From the NCBI GenBank assembly GCA_031291475.1, contig JARLIY010000008.1:17320-81319 (forward strand): a stretch of 64,000 bases of DNA, written 5' to 3'. The number at the start of each line of letters is the position of its first letter. The first letter of the stretch is position 1. This stretch comes from Xanthobacteraceae bacterium. Lineage in GTDB: Bacteria; Pseudomonadota; Alphaproteobacteria; Rhizobiales; Xanthobacteraceae. Positions 18,742 through 28,839 of the stretch are shown here, in pieces. The position numbers and the translations under genes were made by a program. Under the pieces are notes generated by a model. That model worked only from the letters and a program-made list of their open reading frames with translations. It had not been told where the DNA came from and searched no databases.

Positions 18742-20002
18742 CTAGCGCGCGGACAGCGTATCCGGCGTATGCACGTGCTCGGGCCGTATGCCCACCGCCA
18801 GGAAACGCGCGGGAATGCGGCGCAGCAACGGAAACATCTCGAACATCTTGAACAGCAGCGGCAGCTTCGGCTTTTGCGTGTCGGAGAGCGCGCGGCTGAT
18901 GATCCGGTTCTGCATGATGAGCTGAAACCGCTGGGTTCTGCATGATGAGCTGAAACCGCTGGGTAAAGTGAACCGGCAAGGTGCGCCGCGCCTGGATCGC
19001 CTGCAGGTCTTCGTTGCTGGCCGTGCCGGCCTTGAGCGGGGCGGCGAGCCGGTTGGCGGCGGCCACGGCGTCTTGAACGGCGAGATTGACGCCCACGCCG
19101 CCAATCGGCGACATCGCGTGCGCGGCGTCGCCGATGCAGATTAGTCCCGGCCGCCACCACTGCTTCAGCCGGTCGACGGCCACGGTCAGCAGCTTGACAT
19201 CGTCCCAGCTTTTCAATTCGGCGACCCGGTCGGCGAGATATGGCGACATCTTCACTACCGACTTACGGAACACATCGAGGCCGGCCGCCCGCACCCGGTC
19301 GATGCCGCCTTTCGGAATGACGTACGCGCACTGCCAGTAGTCGCCGCGGTTGAGCATGATCATCATCAAGCCCGCTTCGATATGGCCGAAAGTCTCCGCC
19401 TCGTCGCTTTGCTTCCGCGAGAGCCTGAACCAGAGTACGTCCATCGGCGCGCCGAAATCCTCGCTGGTGAAGCCCGCTCGTTCGCGCACCGTCGAATGGC
19501 GGCCGTCGGCGCCGACGACGAGATCGGCGCGGATGCTCATCTCGCCGTCCGGCGTCTTCGTGCGCAACCCGACGACGCGGCCGCCCTCCTCGATCAGATC
19601 GGTCGCCTCGGCGTCCATGCGCAAGTCGAAGGTCCGGTAGCGCTTGCCGTGCGCGGCGAGAAAGTTGAGAAAGTCCCACTGCGGCATCAGTGCGATGTAT
19701 TTGCAGTGGGTCGGCAGGTGCCGCAGATCGACCATATGCACGTGCTCTTCGCCGACCTGCGCGCTGAACTCCTCCACCTTCTGGTGCGGCAGCTTGAGGA
19801 ATTCGTCGAGCAGGCCAAGCTCATGCATCAGTTCGAGCGTGGAAGGATGAATGGTGTCGCCGCGGAAATCGCGGAAGAAGTCGGCATGCTTCTCCAGCAC
19901 GACGACATCGACCCCGGCGCGCGCCAGGAGAAATCCAAGCATCATTCCGGCCGGTCCGCCGCCGGCAATACAGCATGTGGTGGCAATCGAGTCGTTCGGC
20001 AT
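18742..20002 (-). pseudogene. FAD-dependent monooxygenase (PHBH family), frameshifted by a 28-bp tandem duplication
   Basis: The N-terminal part is a normal group A flavin monooxygenase: CCIAGGGPAGMMLGFLLARA (FAD loop), LVVGADGRHSTVRERAGF, and ICIGDAAHAMSPIGGVGVNL. A perfect 28-bp tandem duplication then shifts the frame at about residue 355. In the shifted frame the tail is low-complexity Ala/Arg/His sequence ending at 18713. Removing one copy restores a 410-residue protein ending with PLLRRIPARFLAVGIRPEHV, the usual C-terminus of this family. The catalytic N-domain is intact, so a damaged but partly folded product is possible. An assembly error is an alternative. Confidence 0.85.
18906..18961. 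repeat. Perfect 28-bp tandem duplication
   Basis: Two identical 28-base units, 18906-18933 and 18934-18961, lie head to tail within the monooxygenase gene. Because 28 is not a multiple of three it causes a frameshift. The identity of the copies points to a very recent event. Confidence 0.95.
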
Positions 20003-20051
20003 AACGGCGTGCTTGCTCCGCGCGGCGCCCGGCGCGAACGCGCAGGCGCGA

Positions 20052-21128
<1,077 letters not shown>

Positions 21129-21225
21129 TCAATGAGGTGTCAGATAAGGGGGATGAGGTGAAGTTGGGAGTGTCTAGCGTGGTCGCCGCGCCAGGGGAAG
21201 AGCAAGCGGGACGCCAGGCGTGACG

Positions 21226-21254
21226 GCGGCGCTCCAGATTTGTTCCAGCGCCGC
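21226..21254. repeat. 8-bp stem hairpin between ferredoxin and reductase genes
   Basis: GCGGCGCT and AGCGCCGC form a perfect stem around a 13-base loop. It lies in the 281-base gap between the ferredoxin gene (ends 21392) and the reductase start (21110). No U-run follows on the transcribed minus strand, so a role in termination is uncertain. Confidence 0.5.
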
Positions 21255-21268
21255 TTGGATTTGTGCCG

Positions 21269-21395
21269 GCTAGAGCACGATCCGGAAAACGGCGGCCCTG
21301 GACTTGATCCGGGCTGGAAACCCGTTCTCCAAAAAGATCATGGCCCAGCATGACGTTAGAACGCAATCCCTGTGGTCAATGCGATTACGCTCTAG
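21269..21395. repeat. Degenerate CTAGAGC-ended palindromic element
   Basis: The element begins CTAGAGCACGATCCGGAAAA and ends GCTCTAG. Inside are pieces like CTCCAAAAAGATCATG. Both ends resemble the CTAGAGCATGATC-type intergenic repeats common in Bradyrhizobium-type genomes, here interrupted by extra sequence. The right end (CTA at 21392-21394) forms the TAG stop codon of the ferredoxin gene. The rest of the gap 21111-21268 holds a hairpin and no gene. Confidence 0.6.
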
Positions 21396-21712
21396 GCTTG
21401 GCGATCCGGCGTTCGCACGGTCAGGCCGTCGAACTCTTCGCTCACTTTGATCTGGCAGGACAGCCGCGAATTGGGCTGCACGCCATAGGCGAAATCGAGC
21501 ATGTCCTCTTCCATCGGCGAGGGGCCGCCTACCTTTTCCCGCCACGCCTCGTCGATATAGACGTGGCACGTCGAGCAGGCGCAGGCGCCACCGCATTCCG
21601 CCTCGATTCCCGGCACGCCGTGCTTGATCGCCGTCTCCATGACCGTTGCGCCGACTTCGCCCTCGACGGTGCGCGCCGTTCCATCCGCATCGATGAAAGT
21701 GATTTTGACCAT
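21392..21712 (-). CDS. 2Fe-2S ferredoxin, adrenodoxin type
   Basis: A 106-residue ferredoxin. Cluster ligands are Cys40, Cys46 and Cys49 in [14 protein letters not shown] and Cys86 in RLSCQIKV, the C-x5-C-x2-C...C pattern of vertebrate-type ferredoxins; Cys44 is extra and also common in the family. The start ATG at 21712 gives the normal length; the GTG 7 codons upstream is less likely. It probably passes electrons from the neighbouring NADP reductase to an oxygenase or P450. The stop codon lies in the CTAG end of a palindromic element. Confidence 0.93.
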   Translation of the reverse strand: MVKITFIDADGTARTVEGEVGATVMETAIKHGVPGIEAECGGACACSTCHVYIDEAWREKVGGPSPMEEDMLDFAYGVQPNSRLSCQIKVSEEFDGLTVRTPDRQA

Positions 21713-21833
21713 GGCGGGATTAAAGCCGGACACCGTCGGCCGGCGAGAAACGACGAATACAGGAAAGCCGGCCGGCGGCCGTCTTCTAACGGCTCACGGC
21801 GCGCCGCGCCAGTGCAGCAAACAACCGTCGGGC

Positions 21834-22259
21834 TTAATGGTCGCGTGAACGGTCGCCGAAAGTGTCGGCCGCGGCTTCGTCAAGGCGATCGCCCAGGCGC
21901 ACCCCGATTGCCGCGCGCACCTCAAAGCTCGCGGCCTCAAGCTCGGCAATGGCCGCGTTCATGACCTGATCGCCGGCTTCGCCGGCGGCCGCCTCTTCGA
22001 GCCGCTCGGCCGCGCGCGCCACGCGCCACGCGCCGACCCCGAGCGCCGAGCCTTTGAGCGTGTGGGCTGCCGCGGCTGCGCGTGCGGGCTTTGCCCCGGC
22101 GATACGGCTCAGGGTCAGAGTGGTCTGGCGGGCAAAAATCTCCAAGACCTCGCGTTCGAGGCTGCGATCGCCGAGCGTCATCCGCCCGAGATGATCCTCA
22201 TCGATGGTCATCGGCTTTTGCTCACGCGTCACCATGGCCAAAAGGCTCGCTTGGGTCAT
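21834..22259 (-). CDS. Hpt domain phosphotransfer protein
   Basis: A 141-residue protein with a histidine phosphotransfer domain: AHTLKGSALGVGAWRVARAA, with the phospho-acceptor His66. No kinase or receiver domain is fused. It would relay phosphate between a hybrid kinase and a response regulator encoded elsewhere. It is divergent from the large coiled-coil growth-pole-like gene, across 482 bases. Confidence 0.85.
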   Translation of the reverse strand: MTQASLLAMVTREQKPMTIDEDHLGRMTLGDRSLEREVLEIFARQTTLTLSRIAGAKPARAAAAAHTLKGSALGVGAWRVARAAERLEEAAAGEAGDQVMNAAIAELEAASFEVRAAIGVRLGDRLDEAAADTFGDRSRDH

Positions 22260-22741
22260 GACGTCCTCCCCGACATTCTTACCTTGCGAGCCATTATGCG
22301 CAGGAGCGCCAAAAGTGGAGTAAATCCCGCTTCCGCAAGGAGATTTGGCCGCCGTCTTTCACCTCAATGGGTAAGCAACTTCTTACCCCGATCGAGGCCC
22401 AGGGAGCTTTCGCCTGGCGTCCGCCCCAAGTGGATCGGGAAGCCGGTCGGCCGCTTGCCGGCCCCAGACCGGCCGCATTATGGGCAACACAATGACGTGT
22501 CGGCCCAAGGCGAGCGGACGGCCGAGGTCATGGTGACCAAACCGTTAACGATGATTAAAAGGACGTTACCAAACCCGGTTTCCTTCGATCCGCCAGACCG
22601 ATAGGATGGGCTACGGCACTATGATGTGAGGGCGGGGAGCCCTTATGCCGATGTGGATTTGACCGATCACGCGCTCGTGGCGCGGCCTTAAGTTCGCTCG
22701 GGCCGCGCTAGTCCAGCGTAACACGCGAGGCGACGACCGAC
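22260..22741. promoter_or_regulatory. 482-base divergent intergenic region with a CtrA-like motif
   Basis: No gene is supported here. The region should hold promoters for the Hpt gene (minus) and the 1433-residue protein (plus). At 22545-22558 the bases TTAA-CGATGA-TTAA resemble the CtrA site TTAA-N7-TTAA but with a 6-base spacer, so it is only a candidate. GC-rich inverted repeats around 22440-22480 were seen but not assigned. Confidence 0.35.
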
Positions 22742-25700
22742 ATGGCCAACAACCCGAAGACGATCGCAAGCGCGACGGAAGCGGCGCTGTCGGCGATCCA
22801 GGAAGCGCTCAAACTCCGGGATGACGAGGCGCAACCGAGTCAAGAGCCGGAAGCTACGGCCGTCCCTCTCGAAACTGTTGCCGCCGACGCTTGGCGCGAC
22901 GCACCGCCGACTCCGAGCCCGGCCGTAGCCGTCGATGCCGACGCAATAGGCGCTCGTGCCAGCGACCCCCGCGCTTTTGCCGCCGCCAATGATGACCAGC
23001 AATCGATCGGACAAGTCCTGCACGCGCTGCAGAACTACCCTTCGCGCACATCCTATTTCGTCGCCGCGGTGTTTTCCTGCGCCTGGATCATCGCCTGCCT
23101 CGCTCTATCCTGGGCCTATCTGGCCGATATCAATGCGGCGCTTGGCCCCGGGCACTCGCCGGCCGGCATTCTGATCGGGCTCGGCGCCGCAGCGCTGTTG
23201 CCCATCATCTTTTTTTTCGGCGTCGCGCACATGGCTTGGCGCGCTCAGGAATTGCGGCTCGTCGCGCAATCGATGGCGAAAGTCGCCATGCGGCTCGCCG
23301 AGCCGGAAGATGTGGCGCGCGATTCCATCGTCACTGTCGGCCAAGCAATACGCCGCGAGGTCGCGGCCATGGGCGACGGTGTGGAGCGGGCGCTGGGGCG
23401 CGCGGGCGAACTCGAAACGCTGGTTCACAACGAGGTCGTGGCGCTTGAACGCGCCTACAGCGACAACGAGGTCCGCATTCGCGGGCTACTTCAGGATCTC
23501 ACCAACCAGCGGGACACGCTGGTCGGGCAAGCCGAACAGATGCGTGCCACTATCACCGGCGTCCACACCTACCTGACCCAGGATCTTTCGATTATCAGCG
23601 ATAGCGTCGGTCAGCAAGTCAACGAGGCCGCGGAACGCATCACCCAGTCGCTGGCCGAGAAAGGCGAGCATATCACGCTGGCTCTGAACCAGATCGGCGA
23701 CAACATGATCCAGCAGTTGAGCATTCGGGGCGAAAATTTGATCGTACGCCTAGAAACTGCAAGCGAACAGACCTCCCGCATGCTCACCACTGCAAGCGAC
23801 TATCTCACCGAGAGCCTGACTTTGAAGACTGATCACATCGACAAGGAATTCTCTAAAATCGCGGGCGGCCTCGAAACCATGATGACATCGCGGCTGGACG
23901 GGGTCGTCGACGGTTTCTCGGAGAAATCGTTGGCGATCGTCGACGTGATGGTTGGACGCTCGCTAGAACTGACCGACGCCATCGTCAACACGTCGAGCCA
24001 GCTTGCCGAAACCATCGCGACGCGCGCCGAGGAGGTCAACTCGACGCTCAAGACTTCGGGCGAGTCGATCATCCTCGACCTCAACTTGCGCGGCGGCGAT
24101 GTGGCCAAGAAGCTTGAAGCAGCCGGCACCCGGATCGGCGAGACTCTCATTGCGCGCACCACACAGGTGACGGACACGCTACAGGGGAGCGTCGACCAGG
24201 TGGCCGACGTCGTCGCTACGCGTAGCGAGGAAATCAAGCAGATGTTGGCGACTCGGTTGGCCGCGTTCGAGGAAACGTTCAACCAGTCGGGCGCGCAGCT
24301 CGGCGAGAAAATTTCGCGCGATTCCTCGACGCTCGGCAACCTCATCACTCGGCATCTCGCCGAATTCGACCGCACGGTGAAGACCTACGGTTCGGAGCTC
24401 GTCGAACGGCTCGGCGCGCGAACTCAGGACGTCTCCGAGTCGATGCGCAGCTATGTCGACGGCTTCGACAATCGCGTCACCGCCAAAGCGGCCGACGTCA
24501 CCGCCGGCCTTGATCAGCGCCTCGCACAGTTCCAGGAAGCACTCGACAGCCGCACGCAGACGCTCACCGAAGCGCTGTCCACTCGCGTCATTGATATCGC
24601 CAAGACCCTCACCGAAGGCGGCAGAGAAGTCGTCACCGCGGTCGACAAGCGCATTGGCGACGTCAACAACACGTTTGACAGCCGCATCGGCCAGATGGAG
24701 GAGCTCCTTGTCGGACGCGCCGAAGCCGTCACCCAGCAGATCGAAGTACGCAGCCGCGCCGCCGCCAACCTGCTCAATGCCCGGCTCGAGGAGCTTTCGG
24801 AATCGATCAAGATCAAATCCGGAAGCGCCGAGCAGGCGCTCGGTCAACTTGCAACGAGGACCGTCGACGCGCTGAGCAAAAGCGCGGCGGCAAGCACGGC
24901 GGCAACCGAAGCCTTGAATCGCAGCGCTACCGAGGCGACCGCGTCGCTCAATCGCAGCGCCGCGGAGGCGACCGCCTCGCTCGGTCGTAGCGCCGGCGCG
25001 CTGAGCAACACCATCACCAAGACGACTGAAAACGCCGCCGGCCTCATCGCCCGCAGCGCCAGCGAGGCCGAGCGCACGCTTCTCAGCACCAGCGCCGAAG
25101 TGGCGCGCAATGCCGCCGGCAGGGCCGACGAGATCACCACCGCCGTGTCGACGCGCGTGGGTGAGATGACGCGCTTGCTTGACGAGAAGTCGAACGGGCT
25201 GTTGGCCGCGCTTTCCAGCAAGGGCCAGGAATTCGCCGGCGAAGTCAGCCGCATCACCGACCAAGCCGTGAAGTCGATCGAGGCCAAGAGCTTCGTCTTT
25301 ACGCAGACCATGATGGACAACAGCGAGGAGATCGCGCGGCTCATCAACGAATCGAGCCAAACCGCGACCGTCGCCATGACGCGCACACTCGGTCAATTGC
25401 AGGAAGGCGCCCAGAGCGTCAGCGAAGCGGCGAAGCAGACCATCACGCATACGCTTGAAGACTTGCAGAGCGCGACCAGGTCCGCGATCGAAGAGTCGAA
25501 GCAGACCGCCTCGGCGACCGTTGCCGAAATGCTGGAGACCCACGGCATGTTGCGCTCGGACACTACCGCCCTGTTCGAGCGCCTGCGCGAGGCCAATATC
25601 TTGCTGCAAGAGGTGCTCAGCGGCGCCCACGAGAATATGAGTTCGCTGGAGCGCACCATGATAACGCGGGTTTCCGAATTCGTCGCCGCCATGAACGAGT

Positions 25701-27043
25701 TGAGCGTCAAGAGCGACGCCACCGCTGGCGTGGTCGAGCGCCACCTCGGGGCCTTCAACACCGTAACCGGCAACACGCTGCACGAGCTCGGCGAGATCAC
25801 CGCGCAATTCACCGCGCAAGGTCGCTCGCTCACCGAAGCGGTCGAGCTTCTGGACAAGAGCAACCGCCGCACCGAGGAGTCGGTTGCCAACAGACGCGCC
25901 AACATCGAGGCGCTCGTCACCACGCTCGATGCGCACTCGGAGGACTTTGCCCAGCGGCTGCAACGCTTCTCCGGGCTGCTGGATGAATCGCTCGACGCGG
26001 CGACGACCCGAGCCAGGCAGATCGCAGGCATCATCGCCGAAACGAGCAACGACAGCGTGCGCAACATCGAGCAACAGTTCGAACTCGTGCGTACGACCTC
26101 GGAGGAAGAACGCAAGCGCACCAGCGAGACCTTCAACGCGGTCTACGACGAGGCCGCCACGCAAGTGAACACGATGTTCCATCAATCCGCCGAGCGTTTC
26201 ACCGAGATCATGCAGGGCATGAAGCAGATGGCGGCGGAAATGCAACGGGAGCTGGAGACGACGCGCTCCGAGTTGCGGCGCGGAATCTTCGAACTGCCGC
26301 AGGAGACTGCCGAGACCGCGGCGCAAATGCGGCGCGTCATCGTCGACCAGATCGAAGCCTTGGCCGAACTAAATCGCATTGTCGCCCGCCACGGTCGCTC
26401 GCTCGACACCACCGAGCCGGCGCGGCGCGAGCCGGAATCGACCCACGTTGCGGGCGGGAGCCGCGCGCAGCCTTGGCCCTCGCGCAGTGACATCACTGCG
26501 GCGCCGCAGCCGAACGCGCGCGGCGATATTACCGGCGCACCGCCGCGCCGTCCCGAGCAGCCCGCCCCGCAGAACGGCGACGGCCGCAATAGCGGCTGGC
26601 TCAGCGATCTATTGACGCGGGCATCGCGCGAGGACAGTCCGCCGATTGCCCCCACCCCGCGCGAGGCGGCGCGCGGCGAGAAGCGCCCGGCGCGCGATAA
26701 CATCGAGTCGCTCGATACGCTCGTGGTCGACGTCGCGCGCATGATCGATCATGACGCGGCCGCCGACCTGTGGGAGCGCTACAAACGCGGCGAGCGCGGC
26801 TTGTTCACCAAGCGCCTGTACACCGCCCAAGGGCAAAAGGCTTTCGACGAAATTCGCCGCAAATACCGCGCCGATCCCGAATTCCGGCAGACCGTCGAAC
26901 AATACATCCACGAGTTCGAGCGGCTGCTGGAGGACATCTCGCGCGGCGATCGCGGGCCTACCGTGCTGCGCAATTACCTGACCTCGGATACCGGCAAGGT
27001 CTACACCCTGCTGGCGCATGCCGCCGGCCGTTTCGACCAGTAA
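22742..27043 (+). CDS. Giant coiled-coil membrane protein, probable growth pole ring (GPR/RgsE) homologue
   Basis: A 1433-residue protein. Order: disordered N-terminus (1-95); two membrane helices (about 104-127 and 141-163); a very long helical, coiled-coil region (about 170-1220) with apolipoprotein-like repeats; a Pro-rich linker (about 1225-1310); and a conserved C-terminal globular segment with LWERYKRGERGLFTKRLYT and ending near YTLLAHAAGRFDQ. This layout matches the Hyphomicrobiales GPR/RgsE proteins, which form a ring at the growing pole and are needed for unipolar growth in Agrobacterium; the Agrobacterium protein is longer. An 11-residue repeat (LNRSATEATAS, LNRSAAEATAS, LGRSA...) lies at 24914-25000. 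Assignment rests on architecture, not on an alignment. Confidence 0.78.
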   Translation: MANNPKTIASATEAALSAIQEALKLRDDEAQPSQEPEATAVPLETVAADAWRDAPPTPSPAVAVDADAIGARASDPRAFAAANDDQQSIGQVLHALQNYPSRTSYFVAAVFSCAWIIACLALSWAYLADINAALGPGHSPAGILIGLGAAALLPIIFFFGVAHMAWRAQELRLVAQSMAKVAMRLAEPEDVARDSIVTVGQAIRREVAAMGDGVERALGRAGELETLVHNEVVALERAYSDNEVRIRGLLQDLTNQRDTLVGQAEQMRATITGVHTYLTQDLSIISDSVGQQVNEAAERITQSLAEKGEHITLALNQIGDNMIQQLSIRGENLIVRLETASEQTSRMLTTASDYLTESLTLKTDHIDKEFSKIAGGLETMMTSRLDGVVDGFSEKSLAIVDVMVGRSLELTDAIVNTSSQLAETIATRAEEVNSTLKTSGESIILDLNLRGGDVAKKLEAAGTRIGETLIARTTQVTDTLQGSVDQVADVVATRSEEIKQMLATRLAAFEETFNQSGAQLGEKISRDSSTLGNLITRHLAEFDRTVKTYGSELVERLGARTQDVSESMRSYVDGFDNRVTAKAADVTAGLDQRLAQFQEALDSRTQTLTEALSTRVIDIAKTLTEGGREVVTAVDKRIGDVNNTFDSRIGQMEELLVGRAEAVTQQIEVRSRAAANLLNARLEELSESIKIKSGSAEQALGQLATRTVDALSKSAAASTAATEALNRSATEATASLNRSAAEATASLGRSAGALSNTITKTTENAAGLIARSASEAERTLLSTSAEVARNAAGRADEITTAVSTRVGEMTRLLDEKSNGLLAALSSKGQEFAGEVSRITDQAVKSIEAKSFVFTQTMMDNSEEIARLINESSQTATVAMTRTLGQLQEGAQSVSEAAKQTITHTLEDLQSATRSAIEESKQTASATVAEMLETHGMLRSDTTALFERLREANILLQEVLSGAHENMSSLERTMITRVSEFVAAMNELSVKSDATAGVVERHLGAFNTVTGNTLHELGEITAQFTAQGRSLTEAVELLDKSNRRTEESVANRRANIEALVTTLDAHSEDFAQRLQRFSGLLDESLDAATTRARQIAGIIAETSNDSVRNIEQQFELVRTTSEEERKRTSETFNAVYDEAATQVNTMFHQSAERFTEIMQGMKQMAAEMQRELETTRSELRRGIFELPQETAETAAQMRRVIVDQIEALAELNRIVARHGRSLDTTEPARREPESTHVAGGSRAQPWPSRSDITAAPQPNARGDITGAPPRRPEQPAPQNGDGRNSGWLSDLLTRASREDSPPIAPTPREAARGEKRPARDNIESLDTLVVDVARMIDHDAAADLWERYKRGERGLFTKRLYTAQGQKAFDEIRRKYRADPEFRQTVEQYIHEFERLLEDISRGDRGPTVLRNYLTSDTGKVYTLLAHAAGRFDQ

Positions 27044-27107
27044 GACGCCGCCGAGTCCCTCATCGACGGCCTTGCTTGCGGAGCGATCGCGGCGTTACCG
27101 TCGCCAC

Positions 27108-28091
27108 ATGGAAGCCCCGGTATCCCTGCCCACCGCCGCCGACGTCGATGCGGCCGCTCGCCGGCTCGCCGGCGTCGTCCTGCACACGCCGCTTCTGACT
27201 TCGGCGACGCTCGATGCGATAACCGGCGGACGCGTTTTCCTCAAAGCCGAGACGTTGCAGCACACCGGGTCGTTCAAATTCCGCGGCGCCTACAACAAGC
27301 TCGCGGCGATTCCGCCCAAGCAACGCGCCGGCGGCGTGGTGGCGTTCTCGTCCGGCAATCACGCGCAGGGCGTCGCCGCGGCGGCGCGGCTCCTCGGCAT
27401 GCCTTGCGTAATCGTCATGCCGCACGACGCGCCACGCGGCAAACGCGAACGCACCGCGGCGCTCGGCGCCGAGCTCGTGTTCTACGACCGCACGCGCGAC
27501 GATCGCGAAGCGATCGCCGGCGACATCGCGGCGCGCCGTGGCGCCGTTCTCGTCCCGCCCTACGATGACGCGCTGATCATCGCCGGCCAGGGCACCGCCG
27601 GCCTGGAGATCGTCGACGATTTGCGCGCGCTCGGCCTCGTGCCCGACATCGTGGTGGTGACGGCGTCCGGCGGCGGACTCACCGCCGGCATCGCGCTTGC
27701 GGTCAGCGCACGCGTGCCCGCGGTCAAGCTCTATACCGCCGAGCCGCAGGGTTTCGACGATCACGCGCGTTCGTTTCGCAGCGGCCAGCGCGAGCAGAAC
27801 GCGGCGTTGAGCGGAACGATCTGCGATGCGCTGATGGCGCGCATGCCGGGCAAGCTCACCTTCGCCATTAACCGGTCGCTGGTCGGCGCCGGCGTGGTGG
27901 CGAGCGACGACGAGGTCGCCGCCGCCGTCGCATTTGCCTTTTACGAGCTGAAGCTGGTGGTCGAGCCGGGCGGCGCCGTCGCGCTGGCCGCGCTGATGAC
28001 CGGCAAGGTCGACGTGACCGGCAAAGTCGCCGTGGCCGTCCTCTCCGGCGGCAACGTCGATCCCGAACTGTTCTCCCGGCTGGTTGCCTAG
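27108..28091 (+). CDS. Threonine/serine dehydratase-like PLP enzyme
   Basis: A 327-residue fold-type II PLP enzyme. The cofactor lysine is Lys57 in TGSFKFRGAYNKL; the substrate loop SSGNHAQGVA and phosphate-binding SGGGLTAG are present, and the C-terminus has VLSGGNVD. It lacks the regulatory ACT domain of biosynthetic IlvA, so it fits the catabolic threonine dehydratase or serine racemase group, giving 2-oxoacid and ammonia. The ATG at 27108 gives the normal length. It lies 64 bases after the large coiled-coil gene and may be co-transcribed with it. Confidence 0.88.
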   Translation: MEAPVSLPTAADVDAAARRLAGVVLHTPLLTSATLDAITGGRVFLKAETLQHTGSFKFRGAYNKLAAIPPKQRAGGVVAFSSGNHAQGVAAAARLLGMPCVIVMPHDAPRGKRERTAALGAELVFYDRTRDDREAIAGDIAARRGAVLVPPYDDALIIAGQGTAGLEIVDDLRALGLVPDIVVVTASGGGLTAGIALAVSARVPAVKLYTAEPQGFDDHARSFRSGQREQNAALSGTICDALMARMPGKLTFAINRSLVGAGVVASDDEVAAAVAFAFYELKLVVEPGGAVALAALMTGKVDVTGKVAVAVLSGGNVDPELFSRLVA

Positions 28092-28183
28092 CAGACGGTT
28101 CGCAGATCGCCGCTACTACTCGTTCCTCGCCGCGCAAGCGACGAAGATCCATCTCAACAAACGCCACACCAACCGACCCGCTC

Positions 28184-28199
28184 TCCCGTGTACACGGGA
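28184..28199. repeat. 16-bp perfect palindrome
   Basis: TCCCGTGTACACGGGA is fully self-complementary. It lies between two convergent genes (28091 and 28216), 17 bases after the end of the minus-strand gene. No loop is available for a stable hairpin of terminator type, and no role is known. Confidence 0.4.
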
Positions 28200-28215
28200 C
28201 CGGGACGAACAAACT

Positions 28216-28581
28216 CTAGGCGCCGGCCCCGGGCAAGAAGCAACGGATCTGTGTCGCCCCCTCCGAATCCATATAGGGCCACACTACCGCCGGCCCGAAA
28301 CGATTTGGCTCGGTCACGAGCGCGGCCTCGGGTACGAAAATCCACTGCCCGTGCAGGCGCACGCGATAGCGGCCTTCCAGCGTGTCCCAATCGACGTCCT
28401 CGACTTTGACACCGTCGGCGAAGGAACAGCACAAGCCTTTGCCGCTGGCGAGCTGATCGAACCAGGCGTGAAGTGGTTCATTGGCGTAGCGGCCGTCATC
28501 ACGCGCAGACACATTGCTTGAACCCAACGCAATCATGCACAACGCCACAACCGCCAACAAAGGACCGGTGAGTCTGTGCAT
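28216..28581 (-). CDS. Small exported protein of unknown function
   Basis: A 121-residue hypothetical with a clear signal peptide (about 1-27, cleavage near VSA-RD). The mature part has SGKGLCCSFADGVKVEDVDW, a Cys-Cys segment that recurs in small rhizobial hypotheticals, and a Trp/Tyr-rich core. GGAGG sits 6 bases before the ATG. Likely periplasmic. No function can be assigned. Confidence 0.75.
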   Translation of the reverse strand: MHRLTGPLLAVVALCMIALGSSNVSARDDGRYANEPLHAWFDQLASGKGLCCSFADGVKVEDVDWDTLEGRYRVRLHGQWIFVPEAALVTEPNRFGPAVVWPYMDSEGATQIRCFLPGAGA

Positions 28582-28839
28582 CGTGGCCTCCAGAAGATCG
28601 TGTTATGCGGAGCAACAACACGACTTTCGGCAGACCTCAGAACCGCATTCGCCTGCGCGTCGTTGTTGATCCGCATCGACTCATGGAAAGCAACTTCTGT
28701 GCCGTTTACCGAATCACCCTCATGGGAGAACATCTCTGGTTAACAGAGAATGAGCGCGCGCGCGACCCTGCGCCTTCCGCCGCCAAGCCGAGGCGGCGGC
28801 GCAGCAGCTCGTGACGCTGCGCGCGGTAACATCGGGCCG

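Noticed and set aside
24179..26326. A 715-codon open frame on the minus strand inside the giant coiled-coil gene
   Set aside because: It is the antisense reading of a high-GC repetitive gene; its translation is Arg/Gly/Leu-rich without a known domain, while the plus strand has membrane helices and a conserved C-terminus.
28605..28814. A 69-codon plus-strand frame between two minus-strand genes
   Set aside because: No ribosome site and an Arg/Ser-rich end. It lies in a gap of 258 bases that otherwise shows only a small inverted repeat CTCTG-GTTAA-CAGAG near 28735.
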